Made by a program: the position numbers and the translations under genes
Notes under the pieces: generated by a model
What the model saw: the letters and a program-made list of their open reading frames with translations, nothing else
What the model was told of the DNA's origin: nothing
The model's database searches: none
From: an uncultured Alphaproteobacteria bacterium
Lineage (GTDB): Bacteria > Pseudomonadota > Alphaproteobacteria > RF32 > CAG-239
Length of the DNA stretch: 64,000 nt
Assembly: GCA_934271715.1 (NCBI GenBank)
Contig: CAKQRZ010000008.1
Location: 28,930-92,929, forward strand
Reading direction: 5' to 3'
Shown: positions 49,554-57,197 of the stretch, piece by piece
Layout of the letters: each line of letters begins with the position of its first letter
Numbering within the stretch: position 1 is the first letter of the stretch

Positions 49554-49844
49554 ATGACAACTCATCAGAACCGAATTATTATTATAAAAGAACATAAAAC
49601 CAGCATGCGGCTGACCACTCCGGAGTGGCATATTTTAGACCGTATCTGCATCCGCGAAAACATAAAGCGAGAACAGCTGCTGAATCTTATTGACGACAGC
49701 CGCTCCAAAAGTTTTGGACTGACACCTGCCGTCCGTTTATTTTCGCTTCTGTATCTGCACAATTTAGCCAAGTACGCCCAAAACTACGCCTATGCACCGG
49801 ACAGCACAACATTACACGATACACTAAAAGAAATAGCAGAATAA
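49554..49844 (+). CDS. Ribbon-helix-helix domain protein, paralogue of the gene after sspB
   Basis: 96 residues. NRIIIIKEHKTSMRLTTPEWHILDRI and LLNLIDDSRSKSFGLTPAVRLFSLLYL align with the 73-aa RHH protein at 33022: strand, two helices, then the LxxALR helix. Putative DNA-binding regulator. Convergent with trmB. Confidence 0.8.
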   Translation: MTTHQNRIIIIKEHKTSMRLTTPEWHILDRICIRENIKREQLLNLIDDSRSKSFGLTPAVRLFSLLYLHNLAKYAQNYAYAPDSTTLHDTLKEIAE

Positions 49845-49845
49845 A

Positions 49846-50601
49846 TCAAACCCGCCGATATTCAAAAAACACCGGTTTTCTACCCTCGCGCAAAGCTTTG
49901 CGCTGATATTTGGTTTCAAACCAATCGGCAGGCGGATTGCGCCAGTCATCCGAACATTTTGCCGTCCAGACAAAATTTTTATCTTTTGCCATTGTATGCA
50001 GCACCCAGCCTTTATACACAGCATGGTCTGTGGCAATTTGCAATATGCCGCCTTTTTTAAGCAAGCGCGCCAGCTCTTTCAGATTATCCGGATTCACAAA
50101 ACGCCGGCCAGCATGTTTATTTTTCGGCCACGGATCAGGAAACAGCAAATAAATTTTATCAAAACAAGCATCTGGCAGCGCCGCAAACAGCAAACGGGCA
50201 TCATCATCATAAATTCGTATATTGTCAGCCCTGCCCTGCTCTAAAGCAACTTCACGCGACAAATCTGCTTCATTACCCTCTTTTACGCCTGTAATTAAAG
50301 AAAGCAGATTCGCCACGCCGTTTTTATAGACTTCAACTCCGACAAAACCGGTTTCCGGCTGGCTTTTGGCTATCGCCGCCAGATGACTGCCGTCACCGAA
50401 GCCGATTTCTAAAGCATAACACTGTTTCGGAGCTGCAAAACTTTTATCTAAAGAAATTTCAGCCGCCGCATTCAGCAGGATTCGCGGCAAAAAATCTTCC
50501 AATAAAAAACTTTTTGCTTTGCGAATCGTTCTGCCTTTGCGCCGGCCGAAAAATTTTGGCTTATCGCCAATCATATTCTGCTGATTAGAATTTATTGTCA
50601 T
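49846..50601 (-). CDS. trmB: tRNA (guanine-N7-)-methyltransferase
   Basis: About 251 residues from ATG 50601. FFGRRKGRTIRKAK, the SAM site ALEIGFGDGSHLAA, IYLLFPDPWPKNKHAGRRFV and GGILQIATDHAVYKGW are diagnostic of TrmB, which makes m7G46 in tRNAs. The frame is open upstream to 50652, overlapping the regulator gene; a start at 50601 or 50574 is more likely. The gene overlaps the end of the XRE regulator and is probably co-transcribed with it. Confidence 0.93.
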   Translation of the reverse strand: MTINSNQQNMIGDKPKFFGRRKGRTIRKAKSFLLEDFLPRILLNAAAEISLDKSFAAPKQCYALEIGFGDGSHLAAIAKSQPETGFVGVEVYKNGVANLLSLITGVKEGNEADLSREVALEQGRADNIRIYDDDARLLFAALPDACFDKIYLLFPDPWPKNKHAGRRFVNPDNLKELARLLKKGGILQIATDHAVYKGWVLHTMAKDKNFVWTAKCSDDWRNPPADWFETKYQRKALREGRKPVFFEYRRV

Positions 50602-51097
50602 CAGCGTCTTTTTCTGCCATAGCCAAATTGCTGTTAGATTTTGACAGAGCAACCATCAAATTAAACAGGTTTCTGGCAATAGAGCGGTTAGGAATTTTGT
50701 AATAAGCACGAACCAATTCCAAAGTTTCTTTTCTTTTCATCGGGTCATCGTCAAAAGAGCGGCGATCCTCTTCAAAGTAATAGTTTTTCTCACTTTGATT
50801 TTTGTTAAGCATACGAGGGCTGTTTTTAACAACCTCTTCGTCCATGTCTTCAAAGAAAAAGCCCATTGGAACTTCCAAAACGCGGCTGATATCCCACAAT
50901 CTGCTTGCTCCAACTCGGTTCATGCCTTTTTCATACTTTTGTATTTGCTGAAAAGTTAACCCGAGCATTTCAGCCATCTGCTGCTGAGTAATATGCAAAA
51001 TTGTACGACGCAGACGAATTCTGTTACCAACATGTACGTCTACCGGATTTGGTTCGTTATCATTAACTCTTCCTCTAAGAGATCTAGTTTCTTTCAT
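50585..51097 (-). CDS. XRE-family transcriptional regulator
   Basis: 170 residues. NPVDVHVGNRIRLRRTILHI, TQQQMAEMLGLTFQQIQKYE, KGMNRVGASRLWDISRVLEV form a Cro/C1-type helix-turn-helix at about residues 17-75, of the kind common in Alphaproteobacteria where it often controls stress, motility or biofilm genes. The C-terminal part has a charged linker and a helix (RKETLELVRAYYKIPNRSIA). Target unknown. Confidence 0.9.
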   Translation of the reverse strand: MKETRSLRGRVNDNEPNPVDVHVGNRIRLRRTILHITQQQMAEMLGLTFQQIQKYEKGMNRVGASRLWDISRVLEVPMGFFFEDMDEEVVKNSPRMLNKNQSEKNYYFEEDRRSFDDDPMKRKETLELVRAYYKIPNRSIARNLFNLMVALSKSNSNLAMAEKDADDNKF

Positions 51098-51220
51098 TTC
51101 ATTACCTCATTTAATCAAATACGTATTAAACATATAGAGTTAACTTAGCCGTTTGTCAAATACTAAATAAATAAAATTTAGCAAAAAAGTAATATTTATT
51201 TTCCGGTAAAACCTCTAAAT

Positions 51221-51252
51221 ATATAACATATTATATATATAACATATTATAT
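51221..51252. repeat. Tandem duplication of a 16-bp AT unit
   Basis: ATATAACATATTATAT occurs twice in perfect tandem in the AT-rich upstream region of the regulator. The region 51098-51589 otherwise shows no gene. Confidence 0.8.
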
Positions 51253-51589
51253 ATAAAAGTTTTAAATTACGTTCAAATATACAATTTTTTGTAGTAATTT
51301 TAAGGCAGCGGCGCAGCGGCAATACGGCTGATAATCATAAAGCAACCGCTGCATTTAATACGGTTTTTGACAATTTGCGATAAATTAAAATCGGCTTTTA
51401 GATATCGCATGAGGCGAAATTCTCGTTACTTTATAAAAATATAGCAAATATCTTGTAATAATTATATATAATTTTTTGGCAAATTTTAATAAGATACATT
51501 TTTGTAATTATCTTTTTGTACATAATTTTACTTAAGCCTATAAACCGCCCCAAACACCATAAAACATCAGCCTAATTTATAAAATTATC

Positions 51590-51618
51590 TTTACTTTCTG
51601 GTTATCTTTAGTTAAAAT
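51590..51618 (+). promoter_or_regulatory. Promoter of prepilin cassette 3
   Basis: TTTACT, 17-bp spacer, TAAAAT. It differs from the TTGACT promoters of cassettes 1 and 2, although the following leader is nearly identical. Confidence 0.55.
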
Positions 51619-51654
51619 AAAAGTGTAAAATAACTAATTTTAGAGGAAAGAAAG

Positions 51655-51705
51655 ATGAAAAATAAGCTAAGCAAAGGTCTCTCTCTCTCTCTCTGCAAAT
51701 CCTGA
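51655..51705 (+). CDS. Phase-variable leader reading frame of prepilin cassette 3 (16 codons, OFF)
   Basis: AGAGGAAAGAAAG precedes ATG 51655. The frame reads MKNKLSKG, crosses a (CT)8 tract and stops at 51703-51705. Adding one CT unit (9) or removing two (6) links it to the prepilin frame at 51812, about 306 residues, the same repeat numbers required in cassettes 1 and 2. Confidence 0.65.
   Translation: MKNKLSKGLSLSLCKS
51679..51694 (+). repeat. CT dinucleotide tract, 8 units
   Basis: (CT)8, one unit longer than in cassettes 1 and 2 at the same position; the length difference is direct evidence that the tract changes. Confidence 0.9.
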
Positions 51706-51811
51706 ACATCTGATTAAAGGCGCTTTTTCTGCTGCCACAAAGGTATTTACAGAGTTTTTAAAAAAAATCAGCAAACAAGAAACTAACCTAACCAACATCG
51801 CATTTAAGGTT

Positions 51812-52573
51812 TTGGATGTCGTGCGTCAATACGCCTCAAAACTCTTTGAAACTGCGGAGAGTGGTGTAGATAAAGTGGTTTCTAGCTGCGAAAAAAATCC
51901 TAGTGTACATAAAAGGTACATGAATTTTTTGAGACAGCGTAAAACCGCTTTAGATGCGCCGCTATACGCGGTTTCTGCTGGTCGGTCAATGATTGAAATG
52001 CTCGGCGTGCTGGCAATTATTGCGGTACTGAGCGTGGGCGGAATTGCCGGTTACTCCAAAGCCATGGAAAAGTTTAAAATCAACAAAACCATAGAACAGT
52101 ATAATTATCTGATTTTAGGCATGCTGGACTATATCGGCGATGCTAAAAAAATTACCGGCAGCAGCAACGTCGGCTTAACAAATATTGCAGAAGCCGCCGG
52201 TCTTATTCCAACTACTTGGAGCAAAGAAAATGAGTTGAATTTGCGGGATGAATTTAGAAATATTGTACAGGTTTTTGCTGACCCGCGCACCGGCGAATTA
52301 TCTATTGATTTTTCTTTAAGGGTGGAAAAAAATTCTACAGTAGACCGGCTATGCCTGGATTTGTTTAATAATATTTTGCTGCCGATAGAAAGCAGCGTTT
52401 CAAGAGTTATAGTTTTAACTAGTAAATCATCTTTTGCTATATATTATGGTAAAAACAGCTGTACTTCGTCCCGCAAGTGCTTAAAAGATGCAGCATTAAG
52501 CGATATAAGAAATTCTTGTGATTTCTGCGCCGAAAATAAAGGCTGCTCTATTGCTGTAAAGTTCGGCTTGTAA
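51812..52573 (+). CDS. Type IV prepilin-like protein, CT-tract controlled (cassette 3)
   Basis: The leader (DVVRQYASKLFETAESGVDK...) ends in SAG before RSMIEMLGVLAIIAVLSVGG, the class III signal. The mature domain ends with the Cys pattern (SCTSSRKC, SCDFCAENKGC). TTG 51812 is only the first usable codon in frame and has no ribosome site. The frame is open up to the CT tract, encoding ANPEHLIKGAFSAATKVFTE, nearly identical to cassette 2. A true start at ATG 51655 in the ON state is likely. The second half of the leader differs from cassettes 1 and 2, so leaders and pilin bodies seem to recombine. Confidence 0.75.
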   Translation: MDVVRQYASKLFETAESGVDKVVSSCEKNPSVHKRYMNFLRQRKTALDAPLYAVSAGRSMIEMLGVLAIIAVLSVGGIAGYSKAMEKFKINKTIEQYNYLILGMLDYIGDAKKITGSSNVGLTNIAEAAGLIPTTWSKENELNLRDEFRNIVQVFADPRTGELSIDFSLRVEKNSTVDRLCLDLFNNILLPIESSVSRVIVLTSKSSFAIYYGKNSCTSSRKCLKDAALSDIRNSCDFCAENKGCSIAVKFGL

Positions 52574-52591
52574 AAGATAATATGGTTTTAT

Positions 52592-52634
52592 CAAAAAAGC
52601 CGTCTTAGCAACTCAACTAAGACAGCTTTTTTTT
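52592..52634. terminator. Terminator of prepilin cassette 3
   Basis: AAAAAAGC-CGTCTTAG pairs with CTAAGAC-A-GCTTTTTT; T-runs on both strands serve the convergent gene too. Confidence 0.85.
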
Positions 52635-52637
52635 CAT

Positions 52638-53372
52638 TTACTTTACGGCGGACAGCGCATTTTCAATGTATGCTTTGCATTTTTGCAAATCTAAATGTCC
52701 GTCATTGCCTTTCAGCTTGCCCTCTGCGTCAATATAGATGACGCATTTAGGCTTAACTACATGCGACAGTTTCTGCAGCTGTTCGGCTACATTCTCTGCC
52801 GACAAACCGCCGGAATAGCCTTGCAGGCGGTCTTTGAAAACCGGAGCTTGCAGCTGTTGCGGCAAAACACCTTCGCCGTGCGAGCTGTCATACAAGCAAT
52901 CAAACTTCATGCTTTTGTCATGCAGTCTATGTATAAAAACTGCATTCTTCTCATTATACGGCAGCACGATAGGACGGGCGGCACGATCGGTCATAGCCTG
53001 ACAGAAACGTCCGAACTCAATACGATAGTCATTGTCTATCAAAAAATTGATTTGCAGGCGTTTTACCAGCCATCTTTTGCGTCCGTTGCACAGATTCAGA
53101 AAATAGTCTAACTCCGGAACCATTGCCCTGCTGGCAAACTGCTGCACCCAATTGCCGTTAACGTGCATAGCTATGTTAGGAGCAAGTTTTTGTGCAACCA
53201 CTTTTTCGTGCAGAGCCGCAATCCAGTCAAAACGAGCAGGATTCTCCGTAACTTTTTTGTCTGATACCTGAATACCGATTTCCATCATCGGATATTCTTT
53301 TGCCAAAGCCAGCAAATCATCAATGTTTGTATGCTCATTGGCGCCGGAACAAGTAATATACTTTAAAACCAT
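52638..53372 (-). CDS. TIM-barrel protein resembling phosphoribosylanthranilate isomerase
   Basis: 244 residues. N-terminus VLKYITCSGANEHTNIDDLL, MEIGIQVSDKKV and a C-terminal YSGGLSAENVAEQLQKL, with CLYDSSHGEGVLP before it. The last two resemble the phosphate-binding DSSGG and AGGL-PENV turns of TrpF-like barrels, but the TrpF catalytic Cys/Asp set is not clear. Substrate unknown, and no trp genes are near. AT-rich leader without Shine-Dalgarno, as in other accessory genes. Confidence 0.5.
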   Translation of the reverse strand: MVLKYITCSGANEHTNIDDLLALAKEYPMMEIGIQVSDKKVTENPARFDWIAALHEKVVAQKLAPNIAMHVNGNWVQQFASRAMVPELDYFLNLCNGRKRWLVKRLQINFLIDNDYRIEFGRFCQAMTDRAARPIVLPYNEKNAVFIHRLHDKSMKFDCLYDSSHGEGVLPQQLQAPVFKDRLQGYSGGLSAENVAEQLQKLSHVVKPKCVIYIDAEGKLKGNDGHLDLQKCKAYIENALSAVK

Positions 53373-53455
53373 AATTATAAAAAATTTTAAACAAAATTAT
53401 ATTAAATCAATTTTGAATATAGGTTATTTATTGAAATAGTCAAGCAAAAAGCTGT

Positions 53456-53803
53456 TTAGGATGCCAGCCGGATTCCCGCCAGCAAAAACAAGCTGCCGGC
53501 TAGCACTGAAAGCAGCAGATAAACAAAACCCTCAGTAATTTTATTTTCATTAAGCAAGGTTATAAAGTTCAGCAAATAAGTAGAAAATGTTGTGAATCCG
53601 CCGAGCAAGCCGGTCATTGCAAAAACTTTTGCTTCATTGCTCAGGCTGCTTCTGGCAAAATATGAATAGGCACAGCCAATAAAAAACGCACCGGCCACGT
53701 TTACAAACATGGTTCCCCAATGCGAGGGAATAAAACTGCAGCAAAGCCAGCGTAAAACCGAGCCGACGCCTCCGCCGGCAAAAACAGCGATTAAACTATA
53801 CAT
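53456..53803 (-). CDS. crcB: Fluoride-specific ion channel CrcB/Fluc
   Basis: 115 residues from ATG 53803. Four membrane helices; FAGGGVGSVLRWLC, WGTMFVNVAGAFFIGC and TGLLGGFTTFSTYLL carry the conserved Gly-Arg, Asn and the TFSTF-type Phe/Ser track. The dual-topology dimer exports F-. I looked for a fluoride riboswitch upstream and did not find its core. Confidence 0.92.
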   Translation of the reverse strand: MYSLIAVFAGGGVGSVLRWLCCSFIPSHWGTMFVNVAGAFFIGCAYSYFARSSLSNEAKVFAMTGLLGGFTTFSTYLLNFITLLNENKITEGFVYLLLSVLAGSLFLLAGIRLAS

Positions 53804-53820
53804 TACATTTTCTTTCAAAA

Positions 53821-53852
53821 GAAAGAAACCTCCGCCTAGGGCAGAGATTTCT
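53821..53852. terminator. Hairpin upstream of crcB
   Basis: AAGAAACCTCCGCC-TAG-GGCAGAGATTTCTT, long imperfect stem, followed on the plus strand by a T-run; may be a terminator on the plus strand or part of the crcB leader. Confidence 0.5.
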
Positions 53853-53959
53853 TAGCAGCTTTTTTATTCATAAACTCAATAAGGAAGGAGTTCAAAATAA
53901 ATATAACTAAAATTTGCGATAAACGCAAGAATTTATTTAAAAAAATTTCAAAAAAACTC

Positions 53960-53990
53960 TTGACTTAGAGTAAGCTCTAAAGATTACACT
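53960..53990 (+). promoter_or_regulatory. MerR-type promoter/operator of the CMD-SDR-AKR operon
   Basis: TTGACT (53960-53965), 19-bp spacer, TACACT (53985-53990). The spacer holds the palindrome CTTAGAG-TAAG-CTCTAA. A 19-bp spacing with an operator between -35 and -10 is the mark of MerR-family activation. The same operator is at 57126-57156. Confidence 0.8.
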
Positions 53991-54020
53991 CACTTCAGAC
54001 AATAAATTATGGAGTTTAAA

Positions 54021-55043
54021 ATGCTGAAAAAAGTTTTAAGTACAATCATTATTGGAACATCTTTATTTTTAGGAGAAAATACTATGGCTGAAAATAGTTT
54101 GAATGCAAAACAGCAATCCATTGCCGAAGCTGCCGCATACGCGGCGCGCGACGACCAGAAAGGCTTAAAAGAAGCTTTGGCTAAAGGCTTGGATAACGGC
54201 GTAACTGTAAATGAATATAAAGAAATTTTGACTCAAGTTTATGCTTACTGCGGCTTTCCGCGCAGCTTGAACGCCCTCGGCACTTTAATGTCCTTGGAAG
54301 AAGAACGCGGCAATAAAGACGAGCAAGGCGCTTTGCCGTCTGCCAAACCGCAAGGCACAAGTCTGGAGTTTGGTACGGAAAACCAAACCAAACTGGTCGG
54401 CGCTCCGGTAAAAGGCAAATTATTTGAGTTTGCTCCGGCGGTTGATGAATATTTGAAAGCCCATTTGTTCGGCGATATTTTTGCCCGCGATAATGTAGAC
54501 TGGCAAACCCGCGAACTGGCAACCATTGCCATGCTGGCTTCTATCAACGGTGTGGAAAGCCAGCTCAACAGCCATATCAACATCGGCAAGCACAACGGCT
54601 TGACTGATGAACAAGTGGCGGAGATTTTGAACATTGCATCCGAAGCCGCGGCTAAAAATGTGCTATTCGGTTTTGGCACCGAGAACGTGGCCTACGCTAA
54701 ATATTTTATCGGTAAAAGCTATCTGCAGCCAATGTCAAGCGAGGGCGTGCATATCTCCAATGTTACATTTGAGCCGAAATGCCGCAACAACTGGCACATT
54801 CATCACAAAGGTGGACAAATCCTGCTGGTTACTGCCGGACGCGGCTATTATCAGGAATGGGGCAAACCGGCGCAGGAACTGCATGCCGGCGATGTGGTAA
54901 ATATTCCGGCCGAGGTAAAGCATTGGCATGGTGCGGCTAAAGACAGCTGGTTTACGCATATCGCTTTGGCTGTTCCGGCAGAGGGCGCTTCCAACGAATG
55001 GCTGGAACCGGTTACGGATGAAGAATACGGCAAATTAAAATAA
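54021..55043 (+). CDS. Carboxymuconolactone decarboxylase-like and cupin fusion protein, exported
   Basis: 340 residues from ATG 54021 (GGAG 7 bases upstream). N-terminal signal peptide (KKVLSTIIIGTSLFLGENTM). Two CMD/AhpD-like helical repeats: ILTQVYAYCGFPRSLNALGTL and ELATIAMLASINGVESQLNS-HINIGKHNGLTDEQV. A C-terminal cupin follows: NNWHIHHKGGQILLVTAGRG and LHAGDVVNIPAEVKHWHGA, with the metal-binding HxH and later His. The AhpD CxxC is absent, so a peroxidase role is unlikely. Such genes travel with SDR and AKR genes in MerR-controlled aldehyde/electrophile-response operons. Confidence 0.88.
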   Translation: MLKKVLSTIIIGTSLFLGENTMAENSLNAKQQSIAEAAAYAARDDQKGLKEALAKGLDNGVTVNEYKEILTQVYAYCGFPRSLNALGTLMSLEEERGNKDEQGALPSAKPQGTSLEFGTENQTKLVGAPVKGKLFEFAPAVDEYLKAHLFGDIFARDNVDWQTRELATIAMLASINGVESQLNSHINIGKHNGLTDEQVAEILNIASEAAAKNVLFGFGTENVAYAKYFIGKSYLQPMSSEGVHISNVTFEPKCRNNWHIHHKGGQILLVTAGRGYYQEWGKPAQELHAGDVVNIPAEVKHWHGAAKDSWFTHIALAVPAEGASNEWLEPVTDEEYGKLK

Positions 55044-55058
55044 CAGGAGATTTGATTG

Positions 55059-55892
55059 ATGGCTAAAGATGTAATGCTTTTAACCGGCACCGGGCAAATC
55101 GGTATGGCGATTGCCCGCCGTCTGGGTGCGGATAAAAAAATTATTATCGGCGACAAAAATCTGCACAATGCGCAGAATATTGCCCAGATTATGACTAATG
55201 CCGGTTTTGATGCCGAAGCCGTGGAAATGGATTTATCCTCCCGCGATTCTATCAAAAATATGATTGCTTATGCTCAAAAATACGGTGAAATTGCTATGTT
55301 AATAAACGCCGCCGGTGTGTCCCCGAGCCAAGCGCCGATAGCAACAATTTTAAAGGTTGATTTATACGGCACGGCGGTGCTGCTGGAAGAAGTAGGCAAA
55401 GTCATTAAGCGCGGCGGCGTCGGTGTTACCATTTCCAGCCAATCCGGTCGCCGTATGCCGGCTCTGACACCTGAGCAAGACGAGCAGCTGGCTTGCACTC
55501 CGACTGAAGATTTACTGAAACTTGATTTATTGCAGCCGGAAAATATCCGTGACACGCTGCACGCTTATCAGCTGGCCAAACGCTGCAATGTCAAACGGGT
55601 TATGGCCGAAGCCGTTAAATGGGGCGAACGCGGCGCGCGTATCAATTCCATTTCTCTGGGGATTATCGTTACTCCGCTGGCGATTGATGAATTTAACGGC
55701 CCGCGCGGCGATTTCTATAAAAATATGTTTGCTAAATGTCCGGCCGGACGTCCGGGGACAGCTGATGAAGTTGCCAATGTCGCTGAATTGATGATGACTT
55801 CTGCCGGTGCGTTTATTACCGGTTCGGACTTTTTGATTGACGGCGGCGCTACAGCCTCGTTCTTTTACGGTCCGCTTAAACCTGCAAAATAA
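55059..55892 (+). CDS. Short-chain dehydrogenase/reductase family protein
   Basis: 277 residues from ATG 55059 (AGGAGA 8 bases upstream). Rossmann motif LLTGTGQIGMAIARRLG, MLINAAGVSPSQAP (NNAG-like), a Ser block (VTISSQSG), YQLAK (YxxxK) and a C-terminal GSDFLIDGGATASFFYG. NAD(P)-dependent oxidoreductase of unknown substrate. Second gene of the MerR-promoter operon; 15 bases after the CMD-cupin gene. Confidence 0.9.
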   Translation: MAKDVMLLTGTGQIGMAIARRLGADKKIIIGDKNLHNAQNIAQIMTNAGFDAEAVEMDLSSRDSIKNMIAYAQKYGEIAMLINAAGVSPSQAPIATILKVDLYGTAVLLEEVGKVIKRGGVGVTISSQSGRRMPALTPEQDEQLACTPTEDLLKLDLLQPENIRDTLHAYQLAKRCNVKRVMAEAVKWGERGARINSISLGIIVTPLAIDEFNGPRGDFYKNMFAKCPAGRPGTADEVANVAELMMTSAGAFITGSDFLIDGGATASFFYGPLKPAK

Positions 55893-55904
55893 AAGGAGAT
55901 TGCT

Positions 55905-56756
55905 ATGGAATATAAAAAACTGAATAACGGTGTGAAAATGCCTTTGCTTGGCTTTGGCGTTTTTCAGATTCCCGATGCTGAGGAGTGTGAAAAAGTTGTC
56001 GGTGAAGCTCTGGAAACCGGCTATCGTCTGATTGATACCGCCGCCGCTTATATGAATGAAGAAGCGGTAGGCAAAGCCATTTCCAAAAGCGGAATCAAAC
56101 GCGATGAACTGTTTATTACTACTAAGCTGTGGATTCAAGACGCCGGCTATGAAAACGCTAAAAAAGCTTTTTATACCTCGCTGGAAAAATTGGGCTTGGA
56201 TTACTTGGATTTATATTTGATTCATCAGCCCTTTAATGACTATTATAGCTCATGGCGCGCTATGGAAGAGCTGTATAAAGAAGGTAAAATCCGCGCTATC
56301 GGCGTTTCTAATTTTTATCCCGACCGTTTGGCTGATTTGTGCCTAAACGCTAAAATTGCGCCGATGGTTAATCAGGTGGAGCTGCACCCGTTTTTCCAGC
56401 AAAAAGAAGCTATTGCTCTTATGAATGAGTTTGGCGTGCAGCCGGAAGCTTGGGGACCTTTCGCCGAGGGAACTAAAGGCATTTTCCAAAACGAAACGCT
56501 GAATAATATTGCTAAAAAATATAATAAAACGGCGGCGCAAGTTGTTCTGCGCTGGAATATTGACCGCGGCGTTGTGGTAATTCCAAAGTCCGTGCATAAA
56601 GAACGTATTATTCAAAACTTTGATGTGTGGAATTTCAAACTTTCGGATAAAGATATGGCGCAAATTGCCGCCTTAGACACCGGACGCAGCGATATCATCA
56701 ACCATTTTACTGCTGCTACGGCAAAATTTTTGAACGGTTATAAAATTCACAAATAA
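55905..56756 (+). CDS. Aldo/keto reductase
   Basis: 283 residues. LGFGVFQIPDAEECEKVVGE, YRLIDTAAAYMNEEAVG (catalytic Asp and Tyr), ITTKLW (Lys), LDLYLIHQPF (His) and AIGVSNFYPDRL are AKR signatures; VVIPKSVHKERI binds NADPH phosphate. Probably detoxifies small aldehydes or ketones. Third gene of the operon, AAGGAG 7 bases upstream. Confidence 0.93.
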   Translation: MEYKKLNNGVKMPLLGFGVFQIPDAEECEKVVGEALETGYRLIDTAAAYMNEEAVGKAISKSGIKRDELFITTKLWIQDAGYENAKKAFYTSLEKLGLDYLDLYLIHQPFNDYYSSWRAMEELYKEGKIRAIGVSNFYPDRLADLCLNAKIAPMVNQVELHPFFQQKEAIALMNEFGVQPEAWGPFAEGTKGIFQNETLNNIAKKYNKTAAQVVLRWNIDRGVVVIPKSVHKERIIQNFDVWNFKLSDKDMAQIAALDTGRSDIINHFTAATAKFLNGYKIHK

Positions 56757-56812
56757 TCTGAATTTTTTTAAGCTCGCTAAGCTAAACACTCGGCGGATTT
56801 TTAATTTTCTGC

Positions 56813-56841
56813 TTTACATTTTAGGTTGTATATTATATAAA
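56813..56841 (+). promoter_or_regulatory. Promoter of the 20-aa peptide mRNA (locus 2)
   Basis: TTTACA, 17-bp spacer, TATAAA; predicted start at about 56848, the first base of the 5' hairpin, as at locus 1. Confidence 0.6.
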
Positions 56842-56847
56842 AATTAT

Positions 56848-56915
56848 GTCGGTGTACCAGCACCGACAAATTTCTTGAACCAGAAAGGGGTTAAACAATT
56901 CTTAACTCAATTCCT
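56848..56915 (-). ncRNA. Candidate antitoxin antisense RNA, about 68 nt (locus 2)
   Basis: From the minus-strand promoter (56922-56950) to the hairpin GTCGGTG-CTGGTA-CACCGAC followed by ATAATTTTT, a good terminator. It is fully complementary to the 5' end of the peptide mRNA. Sequence blocks AGAAAGGGGTTAAAC and TTAACTCA within it are shared with locus 1. Confidence 0.55.
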
Positions 56916-56921
56916 GTGTTA

Positions 56922-56950
56922 AGAATAGCCTGTTTTTGCATAAAAGTCAA
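56922..56950 (-). promoter_or_regulatory. Antisense RNA promoter, locus 2
   Basis: On the minus strand TTGACT, 17-bp spacer, TATTCT; equivalent to 37531-37559. Confidence 0.6.
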
Positions 56951-57006
56951 TACTTTTATCAATATAGGTGCGGTTTTTCCCCTTTCCAACATATGGGGAG
57001 GTAAAA

Positions 57007-57069
57007 ATGGCAATAAGAATCATTATTGTTATTCGGAAATTCCGAATTTACATTTCTATCAAACGATAG
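57007..57069 (+). CDS. 20-residue basic/hydrophobic peptide, candidate type I toxin (locus 2)
   Basis: ATG 57007 to TAG 57067-57069. It begins MAIRIIIVIRKF and ends RIYISIKR: Ile-rich with six or seven basic residues, suited to membrane insertion. GGGGAGG is a very strong ribosome site 4-6 bases upstream, but CCCC (before TTTCCAACATAT) pairs with its GGGG, masking it in the mRNA. The leader from 56848 matches that of the 23-aa peptide at 37393-37464 over most of its length, while the peptides differ. A terminator follows at once. Confidence 0.5.
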   Translation: MAIRIIIVIRKFRIYISIKR

Positions 57070-57079
57070 TTTTGTTAGG

Positions 57080-57107
57080 ACGGCGGGAGAAATTCCGCCG
57101 TTTTTAA
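57080..57107 (+). terminator. Terminator of the 20-aa peptide mRNA
   Basis: ACGGCGG-GAGAAATT-CCGCCGT plus T-run. Confidence 0.85.
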
Positions 57108-57125
57108 TTTTCTGAAAAAAATCTC

Positions 57126-57156
57126 TTGACTTAGAGTAAGCTCTAAGTTTTATGCT
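57126..57156 (+). promoter_or_regulatory. MerR-type promoter/operator of the DXS-like gene
   Basis: TTGACT, 19-bp spacer, TATGCT; the operator CTTAGAG-TAAG-CTCTAAG is a perfect palindrome and matches 53960-53990. Confidence 0.8.
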
Positions 57157-57197
57157 AAGCACAGAATCGTTACATTATAATTTTTAAGGAGAAAATT

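Noticed and set aside
53804..53900. Fluoride riboswitch upstream of crcB
   Set aside because: Expected from context, but the conserved GGNGAUG...UGAUGCC core is not present; only a simple hairpin is visible.
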